DNA of 59,189 nucleotides from an uncultured Acidimicrobiales bacterium (GCA_937930695.1 CALHCB010000006.1:1-59189); one strand, 5' to 3'; counted from the stretch's first letter, positions 1-9,363 are shown. Notes: generated by a model from the sequence alone, not told the origin. Translations and numbers: made by a program.

Positions 1-580
1 CGTCCAGGACCAACAAAAATGCATTCTTGACCCTCGCAAGATCTTCAAGATCTTGCTCTGGCAGGTCCTGGGCATGGGCCAGCACGCCCTGATGTGACTG
101 CGTGAGGGCTTCTGTCTCGAATCGACGGCGGGTGATCACCCGGAGAGTGACCTTCATCTCAAAGCACAGCTCGGTGATGTCTTCGAGAATGTCTGCGGTG
201 TCGAGATCGTCGATCATGACGACTTCGCGAACTCGTCGGCGATCAGCGAGGAGCAGCTCTCGTACAGCCTGACGGCCCTCGACTTGATCGCCTCCTAGTC
301 CTCGAGATTTCGACTTGGATCGTCCGCCGCCGCCTCGCTTCGGACGCCGTTGGCCCGACGGACCGCCGGCCCGCTCACCGCCTTCGTTCGCATCAACTGC
401 AGGCCGAGCCCCTTGCTTCTTTGGTGCCCCTTGTCGGGCAGAAGGACCCTTTGGGCCACCAGAACGAGGCTTCTTTCGGCCACCACGGGCAGCGCTCTCC
501 CCTGGGCCTCCCGACGACTTTCGGCCAGCAGGAGAACCTGATCCCTTCGAACCAGAGTTGTTTCGCGGCGTTCGGCTCAC
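1..580 (-). CDS. rlmB: 23S rRNA (guanosine-2'-O)-methyltransferase RlmB, 5' part only
   Basis: Partial gene running off the left edge; about 193 codons are visible. It begins at a GTG whose bases overlap the ispF stop (GTGA), with AAGGA about 8 bases upstream, so it is probably translationally coupled. Residues 1 to about 98 are a basic Gly/Ser/Lys/Arg-rich tail expected to be disordered. From about residue 99 (QVEGRQAVRELL) it enters the small alpha/beta substrate-binding domain that precedes the SpoU/TrmH methyltransferase knot in this family. RlmB methylates G2251 in the peptidyl-transferase loop of 23S rRNA. The knot itself lies outside the window, so the exact TrmH subtype rests on the N-terminal domain and on position after ispDF. 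In many actinobacteria cysS sits between ispF and rlmB; here it does not. Confidence 0.8.
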   Translation of the reverse strand, partial: MSRTPRNNSGSKGSGSPAGRKSSGGPGESAARGGRKKPRSGGPKGPSARQGAPKKQGARPAVDANEGGERAGGPSGQRRPKRGGGGRSKSKSRGLGGDQVEGRQAVRELLLADRRRVREVVMIDDLDTADILEDITELCFEMKVTLRVITRRRFETEALTQSHQGVLAHAQDLPEQDLEDLARVKNAFLLVLD

Positions 581-1077
581 GATGGATCCTTCTTCTGATG
601 GCGAATGAGCAATGCTACGGCGTGCGCTTGGGCACCACCTGCCAAGCCAGCAATGCCTTCGGTCCTCTTTCCCTTGATCGAAACCGGGGCTCCAACGACG
701 GCCTCGAGACGACGACACATCTCATCACGATGGGGCGCAAGCTTTGGAGCATCGAGAATGACTGTGACGTCCGCGTTGAGAACAGACCAGCCCGCCGACG
801 CAACATGGCTGATGGCTTGGGACAGCAGCGAGATGCTGTCGGCACCTTTGAATGCCTCGTCTGTATCGGGGAAGAACGAGCCGATGTCACCCAGACCAGC
901 GGCACCGAGTATCGCATCGGTCAGGGCGTGCGCAACGACGTCAGCATCGCTGTGCCCTTCCAGCCCGACCGCATCAGGAAACGTCACGCCGCCCAGGATG
1001 AGTGCCCGCTCGGGGTCAGAGGAAAACGGGTGGACGTCGAATCCCTGCCCAACGCGAATGTCCAATGAATCGCTCAT
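577..1077 (-). CDS. ispF: 2-C-methyl-D-erythritol 2,4-cyclodiphosphate synthase
   Basis: Catalyses the fifth step of the MEP isoprenoid pathway, cyclising the CDP-methylerythritol phosphate product with loss of CMP. At 166 residues it has the usual IspF length. The metal-binding motif GFDVHPF places the zinc ligands at Asp14 and His16, with the third in DVVAHAL (His50). GLGDIGSFFPDTD and the C-terminal KGKRTEGI segment are also typical. Its start overlaps the ispD stop by 4 bases (ATGA) and its stop overlaps rlmB, so the three genes form one tightly coupled minus-strand operon. The polyprenyl synthase at 9.6 kb is a later user of the same pathway. Confidence 0.97.
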   Translation of the reverse strand: MSDSLDIRVGQGFDVHPFSSDPERALILGGVTFPDAVGLEGHSDADVVAHALTDAILGAAGLGDIGSFFPDTDEAFKGADSISLLSQAISHVASAGWSVLNADVTVILDAPKLAPHRDEMCRRLEAVVGAPVSIKGKRTEGIAGLAGGAQAHAVALLIRHQKKDPS

Positions 1078-1778
1078 GACGGTTCCTCCACGGCAAGACG
1101 AGCTGCCAACAATGCCTCAGCCACGACGAGGTCGTCTGGCACGGTGATCTTCATATTCGAGGGTGCGCCATCAACATGAACGACATGACCGCCGCAGTTG
1201 GTCACGAGCGTCGCATCATCGGTGGCATCGTCTTGGCCCGCGTGCGCTCGCTTGATCGACTCGACCCAGAACCCCTGTGGGGTCTGCACTGCGACGTATC
1301 GAGATCGGTCTACCGGAGAGCCCTTGGTCGAGCGCAATGTGTCGGTCACCGGAACAACGGGAATTGCTCCCTCGGCATGTTGCAACGCTGCAACGACACG
1401 GCCGACGACCGCCGGCGTGGCCAAGGGGCGAGCAGCATCGTGGATCAACACTCGGTCAGCACTGTCTGGCAGAGCCTCGAGACCGGCGCGGACCGAGGCA
1501 GAGCGCGTTGGCCCGCCAGCCACCATCGTCACCCCGGCGAGCACCGTTGTTGCGAGGTCTGGTTCTGGGACAACAACCACGACTCGGTCGGCACAGCCCA
1601 AGCTCTCGACCGCCCACTCGATCACTTGCCTGCCTGCCAGATTCTCGAACTGTTTTGGTCCACCAAAGCGAGTGCCGCCCCCGCCAGCCACAACGACCGC
1701 CCAGAGTCCAAAATCGCGTCGCCACGACATGCCAGGTCGCGGGGAGGAACCTGCAGCGGGGCGAGCGGTCTCGTTCAT
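1074..1778 (-). CDS. ispD: 2-C-methyl-D-erythritol 4-phosphate cytidylyltransferase
   Basis: Transfers CMP from CTP to methylerythritol phosphate, the third MEP-pathway step. The nucleotide-binding loop AGGGGTRFGGPKQF lies at residues 31-44 and the conserved HDAARPL motif about residue 112. Length is 234 residues, the family norm. The N-terminal 25 residues before the Rossmann strand are not conserved, so translation could also start at Met17 (1730). It is the first gene of the ispD-ispF-rlmB operon and is divergent from the Crp-type regulator; the roughly 100-base gap should hold both promoters. Confidence 0.96.
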   Translation of the reverse strand: MNETARPAAGSSPRPGMSWRRDFGLWAVVVAGGGGTRFGGPKQFENLAGRQVIEWAVESLGCADRVVVVVPEPDLATTVLAGVTMVAGGPTRSASVRAGLEALPDSADRVLIHDAARPLATPAVVGRVVAALQHAEGAIPVVPVTDTLRSTKGSPVDRSRYVAVQTPQGFWVESIKRAHAGQDDATDDATLVTNCGGHVVHVDGAPSNMKITVPDDLVVAEALLAARLAVEEPS

Positions 1779-1844
1779 CGGCCTCGACGTTACTTGCCTG
1801 ACTCCCGATGTGACTTCTCTGGTCCAGTTCAGAGAGGGCTACAT

Positions 1845-1875
1845 GTGACATCGACCACCTACTGTCGAGTACCGT
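1845..1875 (+). promoter_or_regulatory. Promoter of the crp-like gene, probably leaderless
   Basis: A TACCGT -10 box (1870-1875) lies 7 bases before the ATG at 1883, with a TGACAT-like -35 at 1846-1851 (18-base spacer) and no Shine-Dalgarno sequence. The transcript would begin at or next to the start codon. A TGTGA half-site (1844-1848) overlaps the -35 and another lies near 1810, which would fit autoregulation by a Crp-type protein. No full TGTGA-N6-TCACA palindrome is present, so this last point is weak. Confidence 0.45.
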
Positions 1876-1882
1876 CTCAGAA

Positions 1883-2542
1883 ATGGTTGATGAGGAACTC
1901 CTCAAAAGCGTCGATCTCTTTCGTGATCTGGACGAAGCTACGACTGTCTCGCTGGCAGCCGCCTCCCAGATCAGGGATCTGAAGCGAGGCGACGTGCTCT
2001 TTGCAGAGAACGACGCTCCAAGCGAGCTCTACGTCACCGTCTCCGGCCGAATCGCCATGGTGAATCGATCGATCGACGGCAGAGAGTCCGTGGTCGCGCT
2101 CATGGAAGACGGCGATCTGTTCGGCGAAATGCCTCTGTTCGATGGGCAGCAGCGTTCGACTGATGCTCGGGCCCTCGAACCTTCTCAGGTCGTCGCCATT
2201 CCCTATGCCCTGCTCAAAGAGATCTACGACACTCATCCTCAGCAGCTCTGGCGGGTCGTCGAACTTCTCGCCAATCGGCTTCGCACCATGGATGGCGTGC
2301 TCGCCGACTCCGTTTTTCTCGACGTCACGGGTCGAACCGCCAAGCGCCTGTTGGAGATTGCGGGCGACAACGAGGAATTCTCGCTCCCCGTCACCCAGGA
2401 AGAACTCGCCGGAATGGTCGGTGCCAGCCGGGAACGGGTCAACAAGGCGATCGCCAGCTTCGTTCGGCTCGGATGGATCGACCAACGAGATCGTCGTTAC
2501 ATCATCTTGAACCGCGACCAGCTCGAACTGCGCTCCCGCTAG
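1883..2542 (+). CDS. Crp/Fnr-family transcriptional regulator
   Basis: A 219-residue one-component regulator. Residues about 10-125 form a cyclic-nucleotide-binding beta-roll with the phosphate-binding-cassette region GDLFGEMPLFDG. A dimerisation helix follows, and residues about 148-215 form an HTH_CRP winged helix whose recognition helix is around GASRERVNKAI. Its size and architecture match mycobacterial Crp and corynebacterial GlxR, which bind cAMP and act globally; the ligand here is inferred. The usual Arg/Ser contacts of the cassette are only partly recognisable (QRSTDA), so binding of another nucleotide cannot be excluded. It is transcribed alone, divergent from ispD and convergent with disA. 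Confidence 0.85.
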   Translation: MVDEELLKSVDLFRDLDEATTVSLAAASQIRDLKRGDVLFAENDAPSELYVTVSGRIAMVNRSIDGRESVVALMEDGDLFGEMPLFDGQQRSTDARALEPSQVVAIPYALLKEIYDTHPQQLWRVVELLANRLRTMDGVLADSVFLDVTGRTAKRLLEIAGDNEEFSLPVTQEELAGMVGASRERVNKAIASFVRLGWIDQRDRRYIILNRDQLELRSR

Positions 2543-2574
2543 GCGAGCGCCGATGCGATGCAGGGCGTTTGCTC

Positions 2575-3654
2575 TTAGTCGCGCCGGTACCGCTCGAGGA
2601 TCGATCCCTCAGCAAGACGAGTCAGGCTTTCCTTCACCGACTGGGCCCGATTGGAACCGAGACCATCGATCGCCTCGAGTTCTTCGACTGACGCCCGAAG
2701 CACGCGGTTGAACGAACCGAATTGGTCGACGACCCGATCGATGAGCGGTGGCGGAACTCGGGGGAGCTTCGACAGGAGTCGGAAGCCACGAGTTTCCAGA
2801 TTCTCATCGAGGTCGGTCACCGATGAACCGAGGCGGAGTGTCTTGGCCAAGATCTCACCCTCGAAGAGCGCCTCGTCGTCGAGGGCGGCCAACGCCTGCA
2901 TCGCCTCGTCGATCCGAAAGCCGGCGTCTGCCTCGTAATAGTCACGAATGAGCAGCTTGCGGTCATCTCGAAGTCCACCCATGAGTTCATCAAGCTGAAG
3001 TCGAACTAGACGACCGTCAGAGCCGAGCTCGACCAGATTGCGTTCAATTTCGGCCGCGATCCGGACGACCATCTCGGACCGCTGCAACACTTCAATAACG
3101 TCTCGCAGCGTCACGAGGTCTTCGACCTCGAGGGCAGAAAGCTTCACCGTGACGTCCGTTAGACGATTGCGGTACCGCTCGAGGGTTTGCAGGGCTTGAT
3201 TGGATCGCTCGAGCAATCGGCTCGCGGGCTCCAGCGGATGCCGCACCTCCCCGACGTAGACCTGAATCTCTTTACGCGATTCTGAAACCGCGACTACAGG
3301 AACGTTGAGGGATCGGGCCACCCGCTCTGCCGTGCGGTGCCGGGTGCCCGTTTCCACGGTCGGTACGTTTGGGTTCGGAACCAGGTGGACGTTCGCACGA
3401 GCAATGCGGCTGGAATCGCCAGCGAGGATGATCGCACCATCCATCTTGGCCAACTCCGAAAGCCGCTGAGGGGTGAACGCTGCGTCGAGGAGAAAACCGC
3501 CGGAGCAGATGTTCAGCACTTCCGCGCTGTCCCCAATCACGATCAAGCCCCCGCGGCCAGATTGCAGAACACGGTCCAGACCTTCGCGAAGTGGTGAACC
3601 CGGAGCCACCTGATCGAGCGCACGAAGAATGGCACGTTCGGGTCGGGGCTCCAT
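2575..3654 (-). CDS. disA: Diadenylate cyclase, DNA integrity scanning protein DisA
   Basis: Makes the second messenger c-di-AMP from two ATP and slows or stops when bound to branched DNA. The DAC domain occupies residues 1-140 with both catalytic motifs intact: DGA at 72-74 and RHR at 105-107. A helical spine follows, and the C-terminal helix-hairpin-helix (EAIDGLGSNRAQSV) binds DNA. With the ATG at 3654 the protein has 359 residues, the family length; upstream in-frame codons would add a Trp/Arg-rich sequence unlike DisA that overlaps radA. It lies 47 bases downstream of radA on the same strand, the classic radA-disA pairing, and RadA is known to interact with DisA in other bacteria. Confidence 0.96.
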   Translation of the reverse strand: MEPRPERAILRALDQVAPGSPLREGLDRVLQSGRGGLIVIGDSAEVLNICSGGFLLDAAFTPQRLSELAKMDGAIILAGDSSRIARANVHLVPNPNVPTVETGTRHRTAERVARSLNVPVVAVSESRKEIQVYVGEVRHPLEPASRLLERSNQALQTLERYRNRLTDVTVKLSALEVEDLVTLRDVIEVLQRSEMVVRIAAEIERNLVELGSDGRLVRLQLDELMGGLRDDRKLLIRDYYEADAGFRIDEAMQALAALDDEALFEGEILAKTLRLGSSVTDLDENLETRGFRLLSKLPRVPPPLIDRVVDQFGSFNRVLRASVEELEAIDGLGSNRAQSVKESLTRLAEGSILERYRRD

Positions 3655-3701
3655 CTGTCCAGGATACTCGAAGGTGTCAAGTTGGTCGGGTGGAAACCGG
3701 C

Positions 3702-5069
3702 TCAACCAGCGGAGGGACGAGGAAGATCTACCGAAAGACCGAGGACCAGAAGGGCATCGTTGAGCGAATCCACCCGAATCAATTCGAGCCCGGTCGGACC
3801 GCTCGGGGCCGACGTGGGCACCACGGCTCGCCGGAAGCCAAGACGAAACGCCTCCTGCAAGCGGCGCTCCAACTGCCCAACCGAGCGGACCTCGCCAGCA
3901 AGCCCAAGCTCGCCGCAGGCAACGACATCTGGACCCAGAGCCGTCTCGGCGAGCCCCGAGGCAATGGCGAGCGCAATACCGAGATCGCCGCCCGGCTCCT
4001 TCACCTCGGCGCCGCCGGCTGCCGAGGCAAGAATCTCCCACCCCCAAAGGTCGACCTTGGCCCGTTGGCGAAGCACAGCTCCCACCAGTTCGAGACGACT
4101 CGACGAGAGCCCCTGGCCAACAAAGCGCGGCGGACGATCACCAAAGGGTGTGACCAAGGCCTGCACTTCGACCAGGACAGGACGCTGCTGGTCGACTGTC
4201 GCGACAACTACCGAACCGGGGATACCCGGACGACGGTCGGCCAAGAACCGAGAGCTGGGATCATCGACGGGTTCCAGGCCAAGGCCGGACATCTCGAAGA
4301 CGCCAACGTCGCTCGTTGGTCCGAACCGGTGCTTGACCGTGCGCAAGAAGCGAAGTTCGTTGTGACGATCACCGCTGAACGCCAAGACCGTGTCGACCAC
4401 GTGTTCGAGCAGACGGGGCCCCGCCAGCGCGCCATCCTTGGTCACATGGCCAATCAGGATCACCGATGTTCCAGATCGCTGTGCGGCCGTCACCAGCCGA
4501 TTGGCGGCGGCACGAACCTGCACCACCGAGCCAGGCGCAGCGTCGTAGTCAGCGACCGAAAGCGTCTGAACAGAATCGATGATCGCCAACTGCGGGCGCT
4601 CACGGATGATGGCCGCCTCGATGGTTTCGACGGACGTGTCATCGAGAACCGAGAGCGTCGGTGGAATGGGACCAACGCGCGATGCCCGAGCCGCGACTTG
4701 GCTCGGGGCCTCTTCGCCCGTCACGATCATGACCGCCGCACCCGAAGACGCCATCGACGCCGCAATCTGAAGTGACAAGGTCGACTTGCCGATCCCGGGT
4801 TCTCCACCAAGAACGGTGACCGAACCAGCAACGAGCCCTCCCCCGAGCACCCGATCGACCTCCGAAACACCAGTTGGCGTGGGTACGGCGGCATCGAGAT
4901 CGAACGATGCAAGTGGTGCGAGAGCATCACTGGTGTCGGCGACCGCGGCAACGCTTGACGCCATCTCGATGGCAGCCCACGCTCCACATTCGTTGCAGTG
5001 GCCTGCCCACGTGACGTGCTGGGCCCCGCACTCTCGACATACGTAAACCCGCCGTTGTTTCGCCATCAA
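3702..5069 (-). CDS. radA: DNA repair protein RadA (Sms)
   Basis: RecA-like branch-migration ATPase of recombinational repair, 455 residues. It has the N-terminal C4 zinc finger (Cys11, 14, 25, 28), Walker A GEPGIGKST at 89-97, and a C-terminal Lon-protease-like domain from about residue 290. The RadA signature KNRFG reads KHRFG here (residues 246-250), an Asn-to-His change in a motif tied to helicase function in other RadA proteins. The start could be either of two adjacent Met codons. It is flanked by the lipoprotein/HAD gene upstream (55 bases) and disA downstream, all minus strand and likely one operon. Confidence 0.96.
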   Translation of the reverse strand: MMAKQRRVYVCRECGAQHVTWAGHCNECGAWAAIEMASSVAAVADTSDALAPLASFDLDAAVPTPTGVSEVDRVLGGGLVAGSVTVLGGEPGIGKSTLSLQIAASMASSGAAVMIVTGEEAPSQVAARASRVGPIPPTLSVLDDTSVETIEAAIIRERPQLAIIDSVQTLSVADYDAAPGSVVQVRAAANRLVTAAQRSGTSVILIGHVTKDGALAGPRLLEHVVDTVLAFSGDRHNELRFLRTVKHRFGPTSDVGVFEMSGLGLEPVDDPSSRFLADRRPGIPGSVVVATVDQQRPVLVEVQALVTPFGDRPPRFVGQGLSSSRLELVGAVLRQRAKVDLWGWEILASAAGGAEVKEPGGDLGIALAIASGLAETALGPDVVACGELGLAGEVRSVGQLERRLQEAFRLGFRRAVVPTSAPSGPTGLELIRVDSLNDALLVLGLSVDLPRPSAG

Positions 5070-5124
5070 GACAACGTAGCGATGCCCCCTGACAGCGAAC
5101 GTTCAGCAGGCGGGCGAGGGTCTT

Positions 5125-6720
5125 CTAGGCAGGCTCTGGAGCCGCCACGTTGAAGCTTCTCAGAATGGCGTGCTTGCGCCCACCCGCAGGGTCTCCATCA
5201 GGTGCGAACCACGCGGTTTGAAATCCGAGTTCACGTGCAGCATCGAGATTGTCGAGATCGTCATCAACCACCAAGATCGTAGAAACCGGCTGGCGTGTAA
5301 CTCGGCGAAGGACCTCAAAGATCGGCCAGTCAGGCTTCCGGACACCAACTGCGCCACTGATGACCCACGGGTCGATGAGCCCTTCGAGGCTGTGGCGGGC
5401 TCGCAATTTGTTGGCCCACACGGTGTTGTCGTTGGTGAGACACGCGACCTTGACTCCTCGCTCGCGAAGATCCCGAAGGAACGCCACGACTCCCGGAGCG
5501 AGCTGGATGCGACTCAGATACGCCTCATCAAGTTCTTCCGCATCGCCTTCCACTCCTACGAGCTTCCAGAAGTCCGCCGGCGTGATCCGTCCCAGGCTCA
5601 ATGACCGAGCCCGGCTCACGATTTCGTCCGAGGTGACCTCAGATCCCATCTCGCGAACGAACGGCAGAAGAATCTCCGAGATGTCTTGGCCTTCTCGATA
5701 CAGCACGCCCATTCCATCGAGCGCGACAACCGCAGGCCCCGTGGCTTCCTCCTGCGCCGCCGCAACTTCATCGGGGTCGTCGTCGCTCTCGGCGACCAGG
5801 GACCGCTGCTCACTCGATTCTTTGCCAGGACCCTTGGCCGATGGTCTTGGCTTCTTCGGATCGGGCTTCTTCTTGCGGCGTCGCCCCGTCGGACGCAGCA
5901 TGCGGAGCAAATGTCCGAGCAGGATCAGTCCCGCCAGCACCGCGGCAACAACCGCTACCCCTCGCCAAACGAGCGGAGCGACGTTGCGGGTGAACGAGGC
6001 AGTGGCGATCGATGTGCTCGTTTGATCGGCCAGCGTGGCCGACCAACTCCGCACCACACCGTCATCGTCGACCTCGACCGGAGTTCCCGTGAGCCGCACA
6101 TCCTCGTTGGTCGTGCCCGGCAGCACAACGCGGACGTTGACCCGAACATCGTCGGCGGTTCCACCAGCATCCGCAATGAAGGACTCAATCGGACGACCGA
6201 GCGCAGCGACCAGCGCTGGATCAGAGAACGACTCCACACCTGACGGACTGATTTGTCCCGTGAGCTCGTAGTCGACTCTGGCAAAACCCTTGGTCCGAAT
6301 CAGGTCGAAGTCGGCAAAGAGCTCCGCATCGCCGCTGATCTCGCCGAGCACATCGCGAAGCTGTTCAGCGGTACCGAAGTCCTTTGACGCCCCGATCGTC
6401 GTCCGTCCATCGTCTCCGACCGCTGGTGGGTCGATGATCCATCCAGCCTCGTTGAGATCAATGAGCGGGAGGCCTGCTCCGGACTCAAGATCGAGAATTT
6501 GTGACGCGGCGTCTTCGTCGAGTCCGACGACGACCCCAACCGCTCCAGAACCGTCCTCCTCGACATCGATCAGCACATCGACGGTGCCCTCGCACGCCGA
6601 CAGCACCAGTGCAAGCACGAGCAGGGCCAAGGCTCGGAGGGTCCCGCGGAGTTGGCGTCCCCGTGAGGGCAACGTCTTGGGGTCCCGAGTCACGGCCGCG
6701 AATCTACCGGACGCGAACAT
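5125..6720 (-). CDS. LppM-like lipoprotein fused through a membrane helix to a HAD-type domain
   Basis: An unusual fusion of 531 residues. The N-terminus has a signal peptide ending in a lipobox (LSAC, Cys43). An extracytoplasmic region of about 200 residues resembles the mycobacterial LppM domain (CEGTVDVLIDVEEDGSG). A membrane helix lies at about 248-268, followed by a Lys/Pro-rich then acidic linker, and a HAD-like domain fills about 325-520. HAD motif II (CLTND), motif III (RKPDW) and motif IV (VVDDDLDN) are visible, but motif I reads ALDGMGVL, so the second catalytic Asp is Met. Phosphatase activity is therefore doubtful. The start chosen is the ATG at 6720; a TTG two codons upstream is possible. 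Both lie inside an inverted repeat. It is probably the first gene of the radA-disA operon. Confidence 0.75.
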   Translation of the reverse strand: MFASGRFAAVTRDPKTLPSRGRQLRGTLRALALLVLALVLSACEGTVDVLIDVEEDGSGAVGVVVGLDEDAASQILDLESGAGLPLIDLNEAGWIIDPPAVGDDGRTTIGASKDFGTAEQLRDVLGEISGDAELFADFDLIRTKGFARVDYELTGQISPSGVESFSDPALVAALGRPIESFIADAGGTADDVRVNVRVVLPGTTNEDVRLTGTPVEVDDDGVVRSWSATLADQTSTSIATASFTRNVAPLVWRGVAVVAAVLAGLILLGHLLRMLRPTGRRRKKKPDPKKPRPSAKGPGKESSEQRSLVAESDDDPDEVAAAQEEATGPAVVALDGMGVLYREGQDISEILLPFVREMGSEVTSDEIVSRARSLSLGRITPADFWKLVGVEGDAEELDEAYLSRIQLAPGVVAFLRDLRERGVKVACLTNDNTVWANKLRARHSLEGLIDPWVISGAVGVRKPDWPIFEVLRRVTRQPVSTILVVDDDLDNLDAARELGFQTAWFAPDGDPAGGRKHAILRSFNVAAPEPA

Positions 6721-6763
6721 GTGCAAGTTGTTTCAGGCCGGAGCCCACAACTTGCACATGTTC
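6715..6763. repeat. Perfect 16-bp inverted repeat over the start of the lipoprotein/HAD gene
   Basis: The arms GAACATGTGCAAGTTG (6715-6730) and its exact complement (6748-6763) flank a 17-base spacer. On the minus strand the distal arm carries the ATG (and the TTG) of the lipoprotein gene. In RNA this would be a 16-bp stem burying the start codon; in DNA it would be a long operator. It lies 62 bases after the clpC stop, but the stem is not GC-rich and no T-run follows, so a plain intrinsic terminator is a poor explanation. Confidence 0.75.
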
Positions 6764-6825
6764 AAAGTGTCTCAATTTTGCTCGCTCGGCCCGACATTGA
6801 AGCGGTCCGGTGGCGAGCAACGACG

Positions 6826-9363
6826 TCAGTCGCCGGTCTCAGCGAGCTCCGGCGTCGACGGTGGCTGGAAGCCTTCGTGAGGCGTGAAGGTGAGGGCAGG
6901 TTCGCCGTCTTCGTTCGTACCAACATCAACCACGATGATCTGGCCTGCCCGGAATTCCTTGTACAGGAGCTTCTCGGACAGAACATCTTCGACCAGACGC
7001 TGGATGGCTCGACGCAACGGGCGGGCGCCCATGGTCGGGTCATAGCCATTGTCCGCGAGGAAGTGCTTGGATTCCTCGGTGAGTTCAAGGCCGATGCCCT
7101 GACCTTCAAGCTGATCAGCCGTACGAGCGATCAGCAGGTCAACGATCTCGGTCACCTCGGGCTTGGACAGCTCGTGGAACACAATGGTCTCGTCGACACG
7201 GTTGAGGAACTCAGGGCGGAAGTGCGCCTTGAGAGCGTCGTTGACCTTTTCCTTCATGCGTTCGTAGGTGACGGCCTCGTCGTTCTTCGAAAAGCCGAGC
7301 GTCGCCTTACGCAGATCCTGGGTTCCCAGGTTGGAGGTCATGATCAACACGGTGTTGCGGAAGTCGACCGATCGACCCTGGCTGTCAGTCAGGCGTCCCT
7401 CTTCGAGAATCTGGAGGAGTGCGTTGAAGACATCCGGATGGGCTTTTTCGATCTCATCGAAGAGCACGACCGAGAACGGCTTGCGACGCACAGCCTCAGT
7501 GAGCTGTCCGCCTTCTTCGTAGCCGACGTACCCAGGGGGTGAACCGACGAGACGGCTCACCGTGTGCTTCTCCATGTACTCCGACATGTCGAGCGTGATC
7601 ATGGAGTTGTCGTCACCGAACAAGAAGTCCGAGAGCGTCTTGGCGAGCTCGGTCTTTCCAACACCGGTTGGGCCGAGGAAGATGAACGAGCCAGAAGGAC
7701 GCTTTGGATCCTTCAGACCGGCGCGTGTCCGGCGAATCGACTGGGAAACCGCCCGAACGGCGTCTTCTTGGCCGATGACCCGACGGTGCAGCTCGTCTTC
7801 CATGCGAAGGAGCTTCTCGGTCTCTTCTTCAGTGAGCTTGTACACCGGGATGCCGGTCCAGATGGACAGGACTTCCGCGATCGACTCTTCGTTGACTTCG
7901 TCGAAGAGGTCAACGCCCGAGGCCTTGATCTCTGACTCCATCTCTTCTTTCTTGCCGAGGAGTTCTTTCTCCTTGTCACGCAAGCGACCGGCCTCTTCGA
8001 AGTTCTGGTTCTCGACGGCTTCCTTCTTCTCACGAACCACGTCGGCGAGTTCGCCTTCCAGCTCTTTGAAGGCAGGAGGCGTACTCATGCGCTTGATCCG
8101 CAGACGGGAGCCAGCCTCGTCGATGAGGTCGATGGCTTTGTCTGGCAGATGGCGGTCAGCGATGTAGCGATCGGCGAGGTTGGCTGCAGCGACGAGTGCC
8201 TGGTCGGTAATGGTGACCCGGTGGTGGCTCTCATAGCGATCGCGCAATCCCTTGAGGATCTCGATCGTGTGCTCGACGGTCGGCTCTTCGACCTTGACGG
8301 GCTGGAAGCGCCGCTCGAGAGCAGCGTCCTTTTCGAGGTGCTTGCGATATTCGTCGATCGTCGTGGCACCGATGGTCTGGAGCTCGCCACGAGCCAACAT
8401 CGGCTTGAGAATGCTGGCCGCATCGATTGCGCCTTCAGCCGCGCCAGCACCGACGAGCGTGTGTATCTCGTCGATGAACAGGATGATGTCGCCACGGGTC
8501 TTGATCTCTTTCAAGACCTTCTTGAGACGCTCTTCGAAGTCACCGCGGTATCGAGAACCGGCGACGAGGGCTCCGAGATCGAGCGTGTAGAGCTGCTTGC
8601 CCCGAAGGGTGTCCGGCACCTCATCGGAGGCGATCATCTGGGCGAGGCCCTCGACGATCGCGGTCTTGCCGACGCCAGGCTCACCGATGAGCACCGGGTT
8701 GTTCTTGGTCCGACGAGACAACACCTGCATGACTCGCTCGGCCTCACGGGTCCGACCGATGACCGGGTCGAGTTTCTTTTCTCGAGCGAGTTGGGTCATG
8801 TTGCGACCGAACTGGTCCAAAATCAGTGAGCCAGAGGGCGCCTCACCTCCCGAACCGCCACTCGTGGCGCTGGTCTTGCCGCCACCGGGAGCTTCGCCGG
8901 AACCGGTGCCACCTTGACTCGGGCCGGAGTAGCCGCTGAGAAGCTGGATGACCTGCTGACGAACTCGGCTGAGATCTGCGCCGAGCTTGACGAGAACTTG
9001 GGCAGCAACGCCCTCACCCTCGCGAATCAGCCCGAGCAGGATGTGCTCGGTCCCGATGTAGTTGTGGCCGAGTTGAAGGGCCTCTCGCAAAGAGAGTTCG
9101 AGAACCTTCTTGGCACGCGGCGTGAAGGGGATGTGACCGCTCGGCGAGCTTCCGCCCTGGCCGATGATGTCTTCCACCTGGCTGCGCACAGCCTCGAGTG
9201 AGATCGAGAGTGATTCGAGGGCCTTAGCAGCCACTCCCTCACCCTCATGGATGAGTCCGAGCAGGATGTGCTCGGTCCCGATGTAGTTGTGGTTGAGAAG
9301 TCGGGCTTCCTCTTGGGCGAGGACGACTACTCGGCGGGCTCTGTCTGTGAAGCGTTCAAACAT
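6826..9363 (-). CDS. clpC: ATP-dependent Clp protease ATP-binding subunit ClpC
   Basis: Hsp100 unfoldase that feeds ClpP, 845 residues from the ATG at 9363, which has a strong GGAGG just upstream. The order of domains is a double Clp-N repeat (about 1-145), a Gly-rich linker, AAA-1 with Walker A GEPGVGKT, a middle region with a UVR-type motif ([17 protein letters not shown]), AAA-2 with Walker A GPTGVGKT, and the D2-small domain. The repeated N-domain gives two near-identical stretches ([12 protein letters not shown]). The size and middle domain separate it from ClpB and ClpA. It is transcribed alone, divergent from the polyprenyl synthase. In actinobacteria clpC is often under ClgR control; no clear ClgR box was found here. 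Confidence 0.98.
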   Translation of the reverse strand: MFERFTDRARRVVVLAQEEARLLNHNYIGTEHILLGLIHEGEGVAAKALESLSISLEAVRSQVEDIIGQGGSSPSGHIPFTPRAKKVLELSLREALQLGHNYIGTEHILLGLIREGEGVAAQVLVKLGADLSRVRQQVIQLLSGYSGPSQGGTGSGEAPGGGKTSATSGGSGGEAPSGSLILDQFGRNMTQLAREKKLDPVIGRTREAERVMQVLSRRTKNNPVLIGEPGVGKTAIVEGLAQMIASDEVPDTLRGKQLYTLDLGALVAGSRYRGDFEERLKKVLKEIKTRGDIILFIDEIHTLVGAGAAEGAIDAASILKPMLARGELQTIGATTIDEYRKHLEKDAALERRFQPVKVEEPTVEHTIEILKGLRDRYESHHRVTITDQALVAAANLADRYIADRHLPDKAIDLIDEAGSRLRIKRMSTPPAFKELEGELADVVREKKEAVENQNFEEAGRLRDKEKELLGKKEEMESEIKASGVDLFDEVNEESIAEVLSIWTGIPVYKLTEEETEKLLRMEDELHRRVIGQEDAVRAVSQSIRRTRAGLKDPKRPSGSFIFLGPTGVGKTELAKTLSDFLFGDDNSMITLDMSEYMEKHTVSRLVGSPPGYVGYEEGGQLTEAVRRKPFSVVLFDEIEKAHPDVFNALLQILEEGRLTDSQGRSVDFRNTVLIMTSNLGTQDLRKATLGFSKNDEAVTYERMKEKVNDALKAHFRPEFLNRVDETIVFHELSKPEVTEIVDLLIARTADQLEGQGIGLELTEESKHFLADNGYDPTMGARPLRRAIQRLVEDVLSEKLLYKEFRAGQIIVVDVGTNEDGEPALTFTPHEGFQPPSTPELAETGD

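Noticed and set aside
1805-1860. Full Crp operator in front of the crp-like gene
   Set aside because: Only TGTGA half-sites are present; the matching TCACA halves are missing.
3591-4775. A 394-codon plus-strand frame opposite radA
   Set aside because: Antisense shadow of radA with random-looking Arg/His/Gly-rich composition.
6715-6763. The inverted repeat as the clpC terminator
   Set aside because: The stem is only moderately GC-rich, has a 17-base loop and no T-run on the minus strand, and it covers the next gene's start codon.
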